Shown here: one piece after another, positions 9,701 to 19,344 of the stretch
Layout: every line of letters begins with the position of its first letter
How positions within the stretch are numbered: position 1 is the first letter of the stretch
Assembly: GCA_009801015.1 (NCBI GenBank)
Contig: VHZZ01000954.1
Coordinates: forward strand, 159,528-180,906
DNA length: 21,379 nt
Direction: 5' to 3'
Origin: Silene noctiflora
Lineage: Eukaryota; Streptophyta; Magnoliopsida; Caryophyllales; Caryophyllaceae
The notes under the pieces: model-generated
What the model saw: the letters and a program-made list of their open reading frames with translations, nothing else
Told to the model about the DNA's origin: nothing
Database searches by the model: none
Position numbers and translations under genes: made by a program

Positions 9701-11492
9701 TTTGGCAACTAGTTGTAATCAAAATGACCATTCTATCCTCTTAAAGAATCCATTTTACATATGCCACAGATTATGATTTAGAATTAGTCCCTTATTATAC
9801 AAACAACATCAATCAGACCTAGAAACTATACATTAATCAAATTAAGAACCATGCTAAATCCTAACCAACTTCCTTTCCATTTCCATCTCCTCCACCACCA
9901 CCACTACCACTCTCTCCCCAATCATCTTCAACAGCCCTCAACCAACCAACAAACATACTATCTGCAACTCAAAAAAGACCACACCGCCCCATTCCACTGC
10001 ACCACCAGATCTGACAAGCAGACTGCTCCACCAACCAATTTGGTCCATACTATCCACCGCGCGACTCAGTCTAGGTGGGGTGCAAACTAGGTGTGTCGAA
10101 CAACACTAGCCGGCTGCATCGGCCTTCTCACGCCGTTGCTCTGAGTTCGGACCTAGGTGGGGTGTCGCCGGATCTAAGTGGGGGTGTCGGAGTGAGGTGG
10201 GCGGTGGGCGGTGGGCGGTGAGAGATTGGTGGACAAGGAGGATAGAGGAAGGTGGATGGTGGTGTTCGTTATACTGGAGGGTAAGGTGATGGTGTTCACT
10301 GAAGGTTGGAGGGTGATGTGGTGGTATTGAATGGCGGATGGAGGTAGTGTATGTCAAAGTTAGACGAGAGAAGGTAGGGTACAGGTGAAAGAAAGAGGGG
10401 TTATTTGGTAAATTGGCCTTTTTTAAAAAAAAATTGTGGCATTGTGCTATGGGGATTTATTCAACAAAGGAGGGAGTATACAAATCAAAAATTGATAAAC
10501 ATACAGCTGCTTCAGAAAAAACTTATGTACTTTTACACGAAATACCATCTATGAGCAAGATTTTAGGAAAGTCACATTCTGATCTTCGAACACTTTTTCA
10601 CTGTGGAAAAGCGGTGTAAACTCAATCCTTAAGCCAATATAAACAGATCGAAAGAGTAGAGAATAAAAAAAGAAAAATATTTCTATAATTCTATACGTTC
10701 AATGGACTTACCCTCACTACTGAGGACAATTAACAGTGTAGAAGCAGAAAAAAGAAAGAGTGGTTTCGTTTCACTTAAAGGTAGTACAACCATTTTAGCC
10801 AAAACCAATATTTTTGCTATATAAAATCCTTTGGAGCTTTGGGTAGCAAAGCTGGTTTGACTTATAGTATAAGCTCATTACCGTACATACTACTACTACT
10901 ACTACTAGGAGAACATCCATGACAAGTAAATAAAGGAATGAAATTATTTCAGAAACTATTGAGCTGAAACTCACATAATTTCTAGTTGATGGGTCACATA
11001 TAGAACGAGACGCCAGCATCACGCACAGTTATGATTCCACATCGGCTACGTACCCTCCAATTTAATACACAATTGTATCAAGCCAAACCCTATACATCCC
11101 ATATGAACAAGTTGATCCAAGAAGAGTTGAAGCAGATACCAGTTGACTCAGTTGGACTCGGCTGTTTCATAAAGTGCATCTAAATGTATTATGTCTAGAT
11201 TTGTAGACTAATCCCCAATACAATTATATTAATTACTCTTCTACATGAATTAGCATTACAACCTTCACCCATTCCCTCGTCTATCTTATACCTTAAAATT
11301 GCTTGATTTAGCTAATCCCAATTCCAATAATGCAGTTTCTCTGATTGTTTACACGTCCCCATCTTCAATGGAACAATTAAAAAGGAAAAACAAAAAAGGA
11401 GATAAAAGGAGAAGAGAGAAAACCTTGATGCAATCAGAATCGGTGAGACATTTGACCAATTCTTCGGCTAAACCCTTGCACGATTTCGCCAT
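6704..11492 (-). CDS. COA5: COA5/PET191 cytochrome c oxidase assembly factor, three exons
   Basis: The encoded 71-residue protein matches the plant PET191/COA5 family, needed for assembly of mitochondrial complex IV and located in the intermembrane space or inner-membrane face. Exon 1 is 11492-11424 (residues 1-23, MAKSCKGLAEELVKC and on), exon 2 9132-9028 (24-58, VQKRPIRECAGEKSP then VGLRETYFNCKRGQ) and exon 3 6745-6704 (59-71, VDMRARIRGNKGY, stop TAA). All junctions are GT-AG and phase 0, and the joined length is 216 nt with stop. Cysteines lie at 5, 15, 21, 32, 39, 44 and 54. C5-x9-C15 and C44-x9-C54 give the twin CX9C pattern expected of a Mia40-type oxidative import substrate. Length and C-terminus are what the family usually shows. 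No frameshift or stop is seen, so the copy looks functional. Both introns are about 2.3 kb, very long for such a small gene. Confidence 0.94.
6746..9027 (-). other. COA5 intron 2 (2,282 bp)
   Basis: The donor is GGGCAG|GTGTAT at 9028/9027 and the acceptor TTCTCAG|GTTGAT at 6746/6745. The interior is AT-rich with no convincing exon. It holds a short imperfect repeat GTCACGAGGA at about 6902 and 6928. A direct repeat near 7775-7826 also occurs (CAAAGTTGATGTAATGACAA versus CAAAGTTAATGTCATGACAA). Confidence 0.9.
9133..11423 (-). other. COA5 intron 1 (2,291 bp)
   Basis: The donor is CATCAAG|GTTTTC at 11424/11423 and the acceptor AATTTAG|GTACAA in reverse at 9133/9132. The intron carries the Stowaway-like element at 9604-10476. 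A (TAC)n microsatellite lies around 10888-10906. No nested gene was recognised. Short open frames here are composition artefacts. Confidence 0.9.
9604..10476. mobile_element. Stowaway/mariner-like non-autonomous element in COA5 intron 1
   Basis: The left end CTCCCTCC is preceded by TA and the right end GGAGGGAG is followed by TA, the hallmarks of Stowaway/Tc1-mariner MITEs. The inner terminal repeats extend to CTCCCTCCTTTTCTTGAATAA against CTCCCTCCTTTGTTGAATAA. The left end is duplicated with a 27-bp period (9604 and 9631), so the true start may be 9631. At about 850 bp it is long for a MITE. The interior is C-rich on the plus strand (9851-10060) then G-rich (10150-10330, with GTGGGCG repeats). 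It encodes no transposase. Confidence 0.75.
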
Positions 11493-11580
11493 GCTTCAAC
11501 AACTGTAAATATAGACGGAGAGGAGGTCCAGACGGTTTTGATACAGTAAGAGACAACCCGTCAGGACTTCAGGCATGGAC

Positions 11581-11588
11581 TATAAATA
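11581..11588 (-). promoter_or_regulatory. Candidate TATA box of COA5
   Basis: TATAAATA on the plus strand reads TATTTATA on the gene strand, about 90 bp upstream of the ATG at 11492. This would give a leader of about 60 nt. Housekeeping plant genes often lack a TATA box, so the assignment is tentative. Confidence 0.35.
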
Positions 11589-11690
11589 CTCCGCAAGATT
11601 GTTTTTTAGGAGACTAGAACCTGACATGAGAATTTCACCCAAGTTTTAAGCACGAGGCTCAACACTTGCCGGCTTTCTGTACCCTTGGTC

Positions 11691-11710
11691 TTTTTTTTTT
11701 TTTTTTTTTT
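11691..11710. repeat. Poly(T) tract (20 nt)
   Basis: Twenty consecutive T lie at the far edge of the COA5 upstream region, 13 bp before the inverted-repeat element at 11724. It could be the A-tail of a minus-strand retroposed sequence, but no retroposon body was recognised beside it. Confidence 0.8.
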
Positions 11711-11723
11711 CTAAATTAAGCAA

Positions 11724-12163
11724 GGATATTCTACATGGTGCCTCCATACTTCTTCAAATTCTATGTTGTACACCTCCTTTTAAGCTAAAAAAATTTGATC
11801 ATCTATAATTCTTGGCTTCGAACCCCGACGGCGACAATTTCTTTTTTGTCAAACTAAAGATCTCGTAAAGACGATCTGTTTGAAAAAAATCGTTATGCTC
11901 TGGACTCGTAACCATGAGATATAGTTAGTCAAAGTTTATTTTGTTAAAAACGTTTGACCGACCATAACTCTTGCTTTAAGTTCATAAAGTGGCAATATCT
12001 TTTTTTCAAATTGAAGATCTCGTAATGACAATCGATTTGAAAAAAAAAAAGTCGTCGTATTCTAACCCCTGATCATGAATTATAGGCCGCCAAAGTTTTT
12101 AATGGAAAAGAAGGGGTACCCCATAGAAAACCAAAAAAATATAGGGTACCATGTAGAATATCC
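11724..12163. mobile_element. 440-bp MITE-like element with terminal inverted repeats
   Basis: The left end GGATATTCTACATGGTGCC is matched in reverse at the right end by GGATATTCTACATGGTACCC. No clear target-site duplication was found, so the superfamily is unassigned. The interior contains a diverged direct repeat (11848-11933 and 12006-12098), each copy with AAGATCTCGTAA followed by a TTTGAAAAAA run. There is no coding potential. Confidence 0.65.
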
Positions 12164-12636
12164 CACTAAGTAAATAGTTACTCAATTCTTTCCAGTTATT
12201 TATTTACTTTTGCATTTGCCACAAAGATCAAGAAAAGAGAAGATGATCACATATTTGATAACAAGTCGAGCAAATTGAGTGAGGTAGCAAGTGAAGCAAA
12301 TTGTTCATCAAAAGCATTCCCAAAATAGAAAGGTAAACAATTGATTAAGACATCCCAAAACGTAATAGGTAAACAAATCTCCGAGACAAAGTGTGTATTA
12401 AAATACCCAAAATACTAACAATCGAGTTTTCAAACAGTTAAATTTTACAAAGAAAATACGTTTATGATTAATTAAACGATATTTATGCCAATGGTATAAC
12501 AAACAATTTACAGAAGATCAACAAAATTTACAGAAAATAAACGCTTAAAAGAGGCGAATTAGTGCATTTTGAGCGTTTTTAAAAGTTTTCATTAAATTCA
12601 AGGGTACCAAATATGTTTTAGAAAAACGAGGGGTAT
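12164..12636. other. AT-rich stretch without a gene
   Basis: No gene, RNA or clear mobile element was recognised. Short direct repeats occur (AATTTACAGAA twice near 12509-12537). It may be old repeat sequence between the MITE and the LTR fragment that starts at 12637. Confidence 0.4.
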
Positions 12637-13516
12637 TGATAACGATAATTTTGGTATCGATTTTCCCCTATTTATTCCTTTATTTTACTTGATTTTTGCG
12701 TGCTTTAATCGATTAATAGCTCATTTTATATGTTAATTAGTAGGTATTATTTTTATTATAAATATTGTACATTATAGTTATTTTCCGAGAAATTGATACT
12801 GCTCTTTTATTATGTTGATGGTGAAGGAATTAGCTCGTGAATAAAGATGGAAAATTGAGAACAAGCAAAGCAAGACGGGTCGAGATGAATTAAGCAAGAC
12901 GAGTCCAAGTAATACCAAAATTTGAGAAATATACTGATAAGTCAAAGTCAGCACCTAAGTTCTAATATCATGTTCCCTCAATCCCTCTTCTGATTCCCTC
13001 GACAACCCCCAAGTTAACCATCAAATTCACCATTAATGACCCACATAAATCCAACCACCATCTCCACAAATTTGACTACCACTATTCACACACCAAACCC
13101 ATCACTCACCAAATCACCTCCCATCTCCCTCAAATTTCACCTCCAATTCAACAACCCCGCCATCAAATACGACCGCCTCCGTCCCCTGCATCTCCTTCGA
13201 CGAGCCATCATCTCCACAACAACTAGCAGCTCGCCAGTCATCTGCATCGTTTACCATAGCTTAGAAACAACCCCTTCGGCACCTAAATCCAAGTGCGAAA
13301 CCAAACCCATCAAACTCGTGCTCTTCCTTGGCACAATTCGAGCATTACATCAACAATTCACAACCATCCTCCACCTACTTAACTCATTCACAACATCACC
13401 ATCAACATACCAATCAATCACCTCGGAAACAACCTGTTCAGCCAATCACAGTAGCACCAATCATTTCGACCTCCTCCTCAACCCGACAGCAGCAACCCCA
13501 CAGCTCGACCCCAGAC
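12637..13516 (+). mobile_element. LTR fragment of Athila/Tat-like type, interrupted at 13517
   Basis: It starts TGATAACGATAATTTTGG and shares with the solo LTR at 16789 the block TGC(T)TTAATCGATTAA followed by AGCTCATTT. It also shares a downstream CCACC-rich region. The sequence is broken at 13517 by the start of a Ty3-type LTR (CAGAC|TGTAACACC). The rest of this LTR should lie beyond the inserted elements, outside the window. The open frame at 13036-13521 (Thr/Pro/His/Ser-rich) follows C-rich composition and runs into the neighbouring LTR; I do not call it a gene. Confidence 0.6.
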
Positions 13517-14825
13517 TGTAACACCCCCTTCTTGCCCAGCTAAGGCAATGGGAGGATGTTACCATCTCGGTGTCCTTAGGTAGTAATTCGGAGGTACAAT
13601 CAAGAAACATTTATTATAAATGATGGTTCAGTGGATTACATAAACGTAGGCAAAAGAATAAATGAATACAATTCATACTACTACGACCCTCTAAAGAAAG
13701 TTATCTCATGTCGACTCGACTCCAAGTTTGAAGCTAGTCCCGTCTCCCGCGCGCCACCAAATCAACTTGTACATAACCCGTTCCCCATATAATTGGAAAT
13801 ATCATATGGATCAACACAGGCCACCCCGGAAATAGGTGACAATTTAAACATAGCCACAAATGGTCAGTTTCAATAATATAAACATATAAGACACGACATA
13901 TGAATTACGATTATGCAACACGACAAATATATGAATGAGACTCAGTTCCACCAACACCACACCGGTACCGGGACACACCGTAGCAGCGCCCACCAAAACA
14001 GTCAGACCGTAGCCCGTTAAAAGGTACTCCGGACACACCGGTGGTACCGGGCCCGAGAGCGACTCGGATCCCCTGCCAGATGACGTGACTAAACCGCACG
14101 TGTCCCTGCATAACTCAAGCCATTAATGTGAACATCCCTTTTCGGGTGGGAAGCCCAAAGAGGCTAACCGAGCGTGAGACCGTCTCCCAACCGCCTCACG
14201 TCTCCAAAATAATGAATAACACCACCGTAACACCGCCAACACCCTCCACAAATACATATAACACAATATGCATGACCAACACAATAAATGCAAGATACCA
14301 CACAATATGCCAATTACCGACTCATCATGATACATTGTCCCTATTATCATTTGAATATCAATTCTTCAACATCACCAACAACATGATATAATAACATTTC
14401 GAATAGCATATGAATTTACGACAAACATCTTATAATGCAATGACACTCAATAACGACTCACATGACCATCCAAATATATTTAAACTGGGTAGGATTAACT
14501 TACGTTTTAGAAAATCTTCAATAGCTACTCGAATTCGACCCAATCCCGTCTCATGAAACCGTCTCGTCCTATACAAGTCAAAAAATATTATCACAATACA
14601 TCCTACACTATTATACAAATACAAAACCCCTTATTATTACCCATTAATTACCCATATTACACCTATTAATTACTAATTAATTACCCATAACAAAAATCCT
14701 CAGAAGTTAGAGTTATAAAACACTGGAAAAGGATAGATCTTACTTACTGTGGTGAAGGGAAGGAAGGGTAAGGTGAACAATCCTCCAAAGCAAGCTTGAC
14801 TCCCATGGAGATGGTATTTGAGAGG

Positions 14826-14833
14826 TTTTATAG
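14826..14833 (-). promoter_or_regulatory. LTR TATA-like box
   Basis: CTATAAAA on the minus strand, downstream of the motif array and about 380 bp inside the U3 end of the LTR. It is a reasonable LTR promoter element, though not tested against copies. Confidence 0.45.
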
Positions 14834-14933
14834 GGAAGGGAGAGAGTTTAAAGAGATAGGAGAGAAGATAGAAATGAATTAGGTTGAGGTGTCGAAATTA
14901 GCATTTATCGGGTACTGTACAGACGTACAGTGT

Positions 14934-15110
14934 CACTCGGTCGAGTGACTCGCTCTACTCGGCCGAGTGCCACTCACTCGGTCGAGTACACACTTTACTC
15001 AACCGAGTGAAACTTACTCGGTCCACCGCAAACTCACTCAGTCCACTACAGGCTTCACTCGGTCCACTACAAACTCACTAGGTCTAGTCTAAGCTCTACT
15101 TGGTCTAGTG
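14934..15110. repeat. Palindromic ACTCGGTCGAGT motif array C
   Basis: Nine units start at about 14934, 14956, 14975, 14996, 15015, 15034, 15056, 15075 and 15097, a spacing of 19-22 bp. The first units are intact palindromes (CTCGGTCGAG, CTCGGCCGAG). Later ones decay to CTCGGTCCAC and then to CTAGGTCTAG. The last two forms regain symmetrical arms (CTAG/CTAG), which could mean coupled change of both halves. Confidence 0.85.
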
Positions 15111-15211
15111 TAAGGCTATACTTTACTCTCGGGTGGTTCCTTATCAAGTCTGGTGGCCTTCTCACGCATCCCAAGGTTCTCGTATGTATCCCTAAATATC
15201 CAGGTATTACA

Positions 15212-15228
15212 ATCTTTCCCCTTTAAAA
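15212..15228 (-). promoter_or_regulatory. Polypurine tract of the element with LTR 13517-15211
   Basis: The minus strand reads TTTTAAAGGGGAAAGAT immediately before the LTR start TGTAATACC. This is a typical plus-strand primer for Ty3-type elements and fixes orientation. Confidence 0.8.
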
Positions 15229-15883
15229 TGAACTTCGTCCTCTATGTTCGCCGCAACTCTCCTCTTAACCTTCTCACGGCTCCTAACCCTCGCCCTCGTC
15301 TCGCAATCTTTGGCGAGTACACTCCCTTACACTCATACACTTATCATGCATATTCTCCCTTTTGAATCTCAATTGTTACGTTCACTCCCCTTGAAGAGAA
15401 CTTCGCCCCGAAGTTCACCACTCAACATCACTAATGCTCTCATGAGTCGCTTAATAGGGTCCATATATAATGGTAGGTTTCCGGCCTAATCACACTCCCT
15501 TGATTACTAAGGATGTCTCCCCATATGACGATTCTACTACTTATACATTCTCTCATTATGGTTTCTCGTAAGGTCAAGATATAAGGCCAAACGTAACGTT
15601 TGTGTTATAATCCCGTAAGTAAGTCTCGACTCATGTCACTATATTCGCACATCATACATGAATAACTATGTCTATATCTATGAAATGGGATTATGCATGC
15701 ATACAATTAACATAAAACACTATGGCATATTAAACATTACATGACTAGGCCCAAATACCCTTTATATTTGTTATACCATGCATATAATGTATTAAATCCG
15801 CCACATGATCCCACATGTGTTCATGGTTGTCGTCATTTTGTACCAACATCTTCGTTTACCACCGTCATTATCCTAGTTCATGC
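15229..15883 (-). mobile_element. Internal 3' end of a Ty3-type element, interrupted at 15884
   Basis: Non-coding sequence between the polypurine tract and the next LTR. It contains a second copy of the tract-proximal block (CCTTGAAGAGAACTTCGCC near 15391). No primer-binding site precedes the LTR at 15884. The two LTRs are therefore not the pair of one short element; a second element inserted here is the better reading. Open frames at 15153-15489 and 15741-15974 show no recognisable domain. Confidence 0.6.
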
Positions 15884-16448
15884 TGTAACACCCCCATTTA
15901 TTCAGGAGCCTTTAGCAAGACATTCCCAAATAAATAGGACTGTTACCATCTCGGTTTTCCGAGGTAGTGAATAACAAAGACAAACTAACCAAAGTACTGT
16001 AATTAAATCATAAAGTTTGTTACAACTTCAATTCTCATAGAACTAAAAGAAGCGGAAATAAGATTACAACTGTAGATTTCTAATTATGTGATCTAGTTCT
16101 AAGCCGGTCTTCCAAGTCCTCACTTCATCCCATTCTATAAGTGGATCCGTCAGTTTTATGTCAATCTGCTCCCCATTACGGATCATCACAGGTGTTCACG
16201 AATACACGGTCAACCTCACGGTTGAGTAGGATAATCAAATAGCAACAAGTAAATATGAAAAATGTATGAATATGCAATTGCCATGGCCTTTCTACTGAGC
16301 TCATCAACCCGAAACTCCCACCCGTCAATCCCTGGCCAGGTCTGCCTCGATCGTCATCGAGAATCCAACTTAACAAATGAGGTTATCCGGAGACAGGCCT
16401 GTAGAACTAGCCTGGGACCTTACACCACCACGAAGGTATATAAATAGT

Positions 16449-16555
16449 GTCTGCCAGTAAGTTTATTATACATCACCCGAAGGCTCTTACCATGATGTCT
16501 GCCGGTAAGTTTATTATACATCACCCGAAGGCTCTTACCATGATGTCTGCCCAGG
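16449..16555. repeat. 48-bp tandem repeat
   Basis: Two near-identical units (16449-16496 and 16497-16544, each starting GTCTGCC and containing CACCCGAAGGCTC) and the start of a third. They differ by one A/G change, which implies recent duplication within the LTR. Confidence 0.95.
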
Positions 16556-16590
16556 ATAAACCTGTCTACCAATGCATATGCTATGCCAAT

Positions 16591-16710
16591 GAATGCAACC
16601 ATACCATATCATAACTCAATCCATATCCAAACCGAAACAAATGTATATGCCATGGATGCCATACCACATCATAACTCAATCCATATCCAAACCAAAACAA
16701 ATGCATATGC
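16591..16710. repeat. 60-bp tandem repeat
   Basis: Two units with exact 60-bp period share ATAACTCAATCCATATCCAA and flanking AACAAATG(C/T)ATATGCC. They are adjacent to the 48-bp repeat in the same LTR. Confidence 0.9.
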
Positions 16711-16783
16711 CAGACTTATGAATACAATATTTCAACATGTCATAACTCACATCATAAGTCATCAAATGAAACACATCATCCAG

Positions 16784-16788
16784 ATAGA
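16784..16788. repeat. Target-site duplication ATAGA (left)
   Basis: ATAGA immediately before the solo LTR start TGATAAG matches ATAGA at 18859-18863 just after its end. Removing the insertion gives CATCCAGATAGA, which also occurs intact nearby at about 18909-18920, as expected if the target was locally repeated. Confidence 0.75.
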
Positions 16789-18858
16789 TGATAAGTAGTA
16801 TTTTAATCCCATTTTACCCCGCATTTATACTTTATTCCGACTCGATTTTGCATGCTTAATCGATTAAAAAGCTCATTTAATTACTAATTTATAATAATTA
16901 GTCATCTTAATTATATTTAATTATTAGTCGGATATTATATTATAATTATATTTCCATTATTTAATTAATGTAATGTGTAGGTGTGACGGGAAAACGAGGC
17001 GAGTTTGCGAAACGGGATTTTGGAAGAAAATGATGAAAGAAAGGGAAAATAAGCTAAGTATGGGGAAAGCTTGGTTTTGCCCTTTATACGACGGTCTTTA
17101 CTGAGCTTTTGCTGACACCTCTGGCCACCACATCAGCCACCACTCACCACCCTTGGCCACCCCCCACTTCCAACTCTATATTCCAGCCAACCACCACCAT
17201 GGGCCACCCAGCAGCCTCCACAGCCCCAACAAACACCCCCGTCCATCAACATACGCAAGCAAACCTTCTTCTTCCACCTATTTCCAGCCACCTTTTTTAC
17301 CACCTCCAGCCACCACTCCTACCACCCACGACCACCACAATAACCTCCCATCAGCCCCCAACCTTCCCCTGCCGCCGACGAGCACATAGGCAGCAGCACC
17401 GACCAGAAAATCCCTCCTCAAAACCGTCGCATGCAAGCAGAAAACAGAGCATCAAAACAAGCTGATTGTTGTCTTAGCCGGCCCACCGGCGGATGGCCTA
17501 CCACCGGCTGGAGCACCACTCAGTCCCCACTTGACCTTCCAGGAAGTCCCCGGCCGGCCAACCCACCGGCGGCCGGCCAACCGGCCAAGAGCACTTGCTT
17601 TCCTCTGATTCACGCGCATTTCAACTACCTCGACTTCCCAGCCGGCCAGCCGGCTGCCTGGCCACCGGCTGGGGAAGCTCNTNNNTGGAAATTNAANNTG
17701 ANGNGNCAGAANGTNGCCAGCCGGTGGTGGCACCGGCGGCCGGCCCCCCGGCTGGCCATACCTGACTTCGAAAATCACCTTGTTCACCCTCCCCTATATA
17801 TACTTCAACACTTAGTTGTTTTTAGCATGCTTTTTATCATAAAATCCCCTTATAGTTTTAGTCTAGGCTTTAGTATTATATTATGAATCTCTCTTATAAT
17901 TAATAGTATTAATATGTAATTAGGATAATTAATAGTTAATTATCATAATTAATCACTCTTTAGTTTATTCAATTCATCATTATTTCTCAATAGTTTACGT
18001 TTTGTCTTGGTTTCTAATTCGATCAAAGTAGATTTTGATTCTCCTAATTCATCCAAGTTTNTTCCTTTATTCATTATGGGTATAATCCTCTTCTTAATCT
18101 CTTGTTATTTCATTTATTTACATGTTCTTTGTTAGTCTACTTCTTGCTTTGATATTATGTTCTTTCTTGCTTTGTTCTCGCTAAAGCTTCCTACTTTCAT
18201 GCTGTTTTTGCAAGTATGGTTGAGTAGTGTATGGTTGGGACGAGGGGGATCCTTTNTAGCGATAATTGGAGGGTCATGGCATGAATTGGGGGTGTTATTG
18301 GGTTGTTTACATTTGCCTTGTTGATTATGCACATAAGGTGTTTGTTGAAATGCTTGAATGAGTAAGTTGAGTATTTTCTCTTACAATTTGCTATCTTGTT
18401 GAGTGAGTAACTTGACTAGTGTTTAGGGCATGCTAATCATCTTGTAAACCGAGTCTAATTGAATGAGTAAGTCGATTAGTTCTTGGCTTGTTTTAGGATT
18501 CACATCGAGAGATTGAGTCTTATCCTTGTAACCCCCGAGTCGACCCCAATTCCTTGTCCATTTCCTCTCTTCTTGCTATATTGGTGAACCCGGTTGTCCT
18601 ACCCTTTCCGTTATCTAGTTCAATCGTATCTTATTCGCTTTCCTTTGCTTGTTTTAGTTAATTGTATTCCTTCGCTAGTCCATTTCCTTGTTTTACTTAT
18701 AGCTTTTAGTTGTTCATCATCCATTTGCTAGCTAGAACTAAACTAGAGACAAACAATTGATTTGAGAATCCAATTCCCGTCCTTCTGGTTCGACCTCGAC
18801 TACCCTATGCTAGTTGAGTAATTGTTTGATCGGGTACCACGACCTCTGCCCGCCACCA
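16789..18858 (+). mobile_element. Solo LTR, Athila/Tat-like (2,070 bp)
   Basis: It runs TGATAAG to GCCACCA, flanked on both sides by ATAGA. The 5' part shares TTAATCGATTAA and AGCTCATTT with the LTR fragment at 12637. The 3' part has TTCTGGTTCGACCTCGACTA close to its end, a signature I associate with Athila/Tat LTR ends. No internal region or second LTR is present, so it is best read as a product of LTR-LTR recombination. It includes C-rich frames at 17109-17465 and a CCGG-rich segment at 17476-17757. Ambiguous bases lie at 17681-17715, 18061 and 18256. Confidence 0.75.
17476..17757. repeat. CCGGC/GCCGG-rich repeat segment with unresolved bases
   Basis: Many short inverted units of the type GCCGGC, CCACCGGC and CCGGCTGG, spaced about 10-30 bp apart, sit inside the solo LTR. 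Twelve N bases between 17681 and 17715 fall in this segment, which suggests sequencing or assembly trouble from secondary structure. The open frames crossing it are not considered genes. Confidence 0.7.
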
Positions 18859-18863
18859 ATAGA
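18859..18863. repeat. Target-site duplication ATAGA (right)
   Basis: Partner of the copy at 16784-16788; see the solo LTR. Confidence 0.75.
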
Positions 18864-19344
18864 GCAGACAAGCAGAATAACAGATTGAATTATCCAAAGA
18901 GACATGGCATCCAGATAGAATAAACAACGGTATGACAGATCGAATTATCCTACCTCGTAGCACGCAAGTCTTGGCTAAAATTAACGTCTTAGAAATATAC
19001 CACTTCAAACCCGTCACCTAGAAACAATAATATTACTACTACTATATCGTTCGTATTATTTATTAATCATTATTTATTGTAGTTCGTTTTCGTATCCCTA
19101 CAGTCCGTAAAGCATGTCATTGCAAATTCATCCTCACGACATATATTAATTATGGCCTTTATAAATAATTAGCTTCTAATTATAACAATTACATTTGAAT
19201 AATTATTATTTTATGAAATATAAGATTATAATTAACACGACTTATAATAATTACGAATCACGAGGTATGAATTCAATGAATTTACGAATTAACGAGTTAA
19301 TGAATTAACGAACTCAAACCATCAACGAACTACCCATTTAACGA

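Larger units (their letters stand above)
13517..15211 (-). mobile_element. 3' LTR of a Ty3-type retrotransposon (1,695 bp)
   Basis: Bounded by TGTAACACCCCC at 13517 and TATTACA ending at 15211. It is followed by a polypurine tract on the minus strand, which identifies it as the 3' LTR of a minus-strand element. It shares the ACCATCTCGGT terminal block and a segment at 14112-14220 with the LTR at 1705. Motif array C (14934-15110) lies in U3, and a minus-strand TATA-like CTATAAAA at 14826-14833 lies about 100 bp downstream of it. No coding region was recognised. Confidence 0.8.

Noticed and set aside
13036..13521. 161-residue plus-strand open frame
   Set aside because: Low-complexity composition in an LTR fragment; it runs across the insertion boundary at 13517, so it cannot be an ancestral gene.
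17431..17886. 151-residue open frame with unknown residues
   Set aside because: Crosses the N-containing CCGG repeat in the solo LTR; open only because of GC-rich repeat composition.
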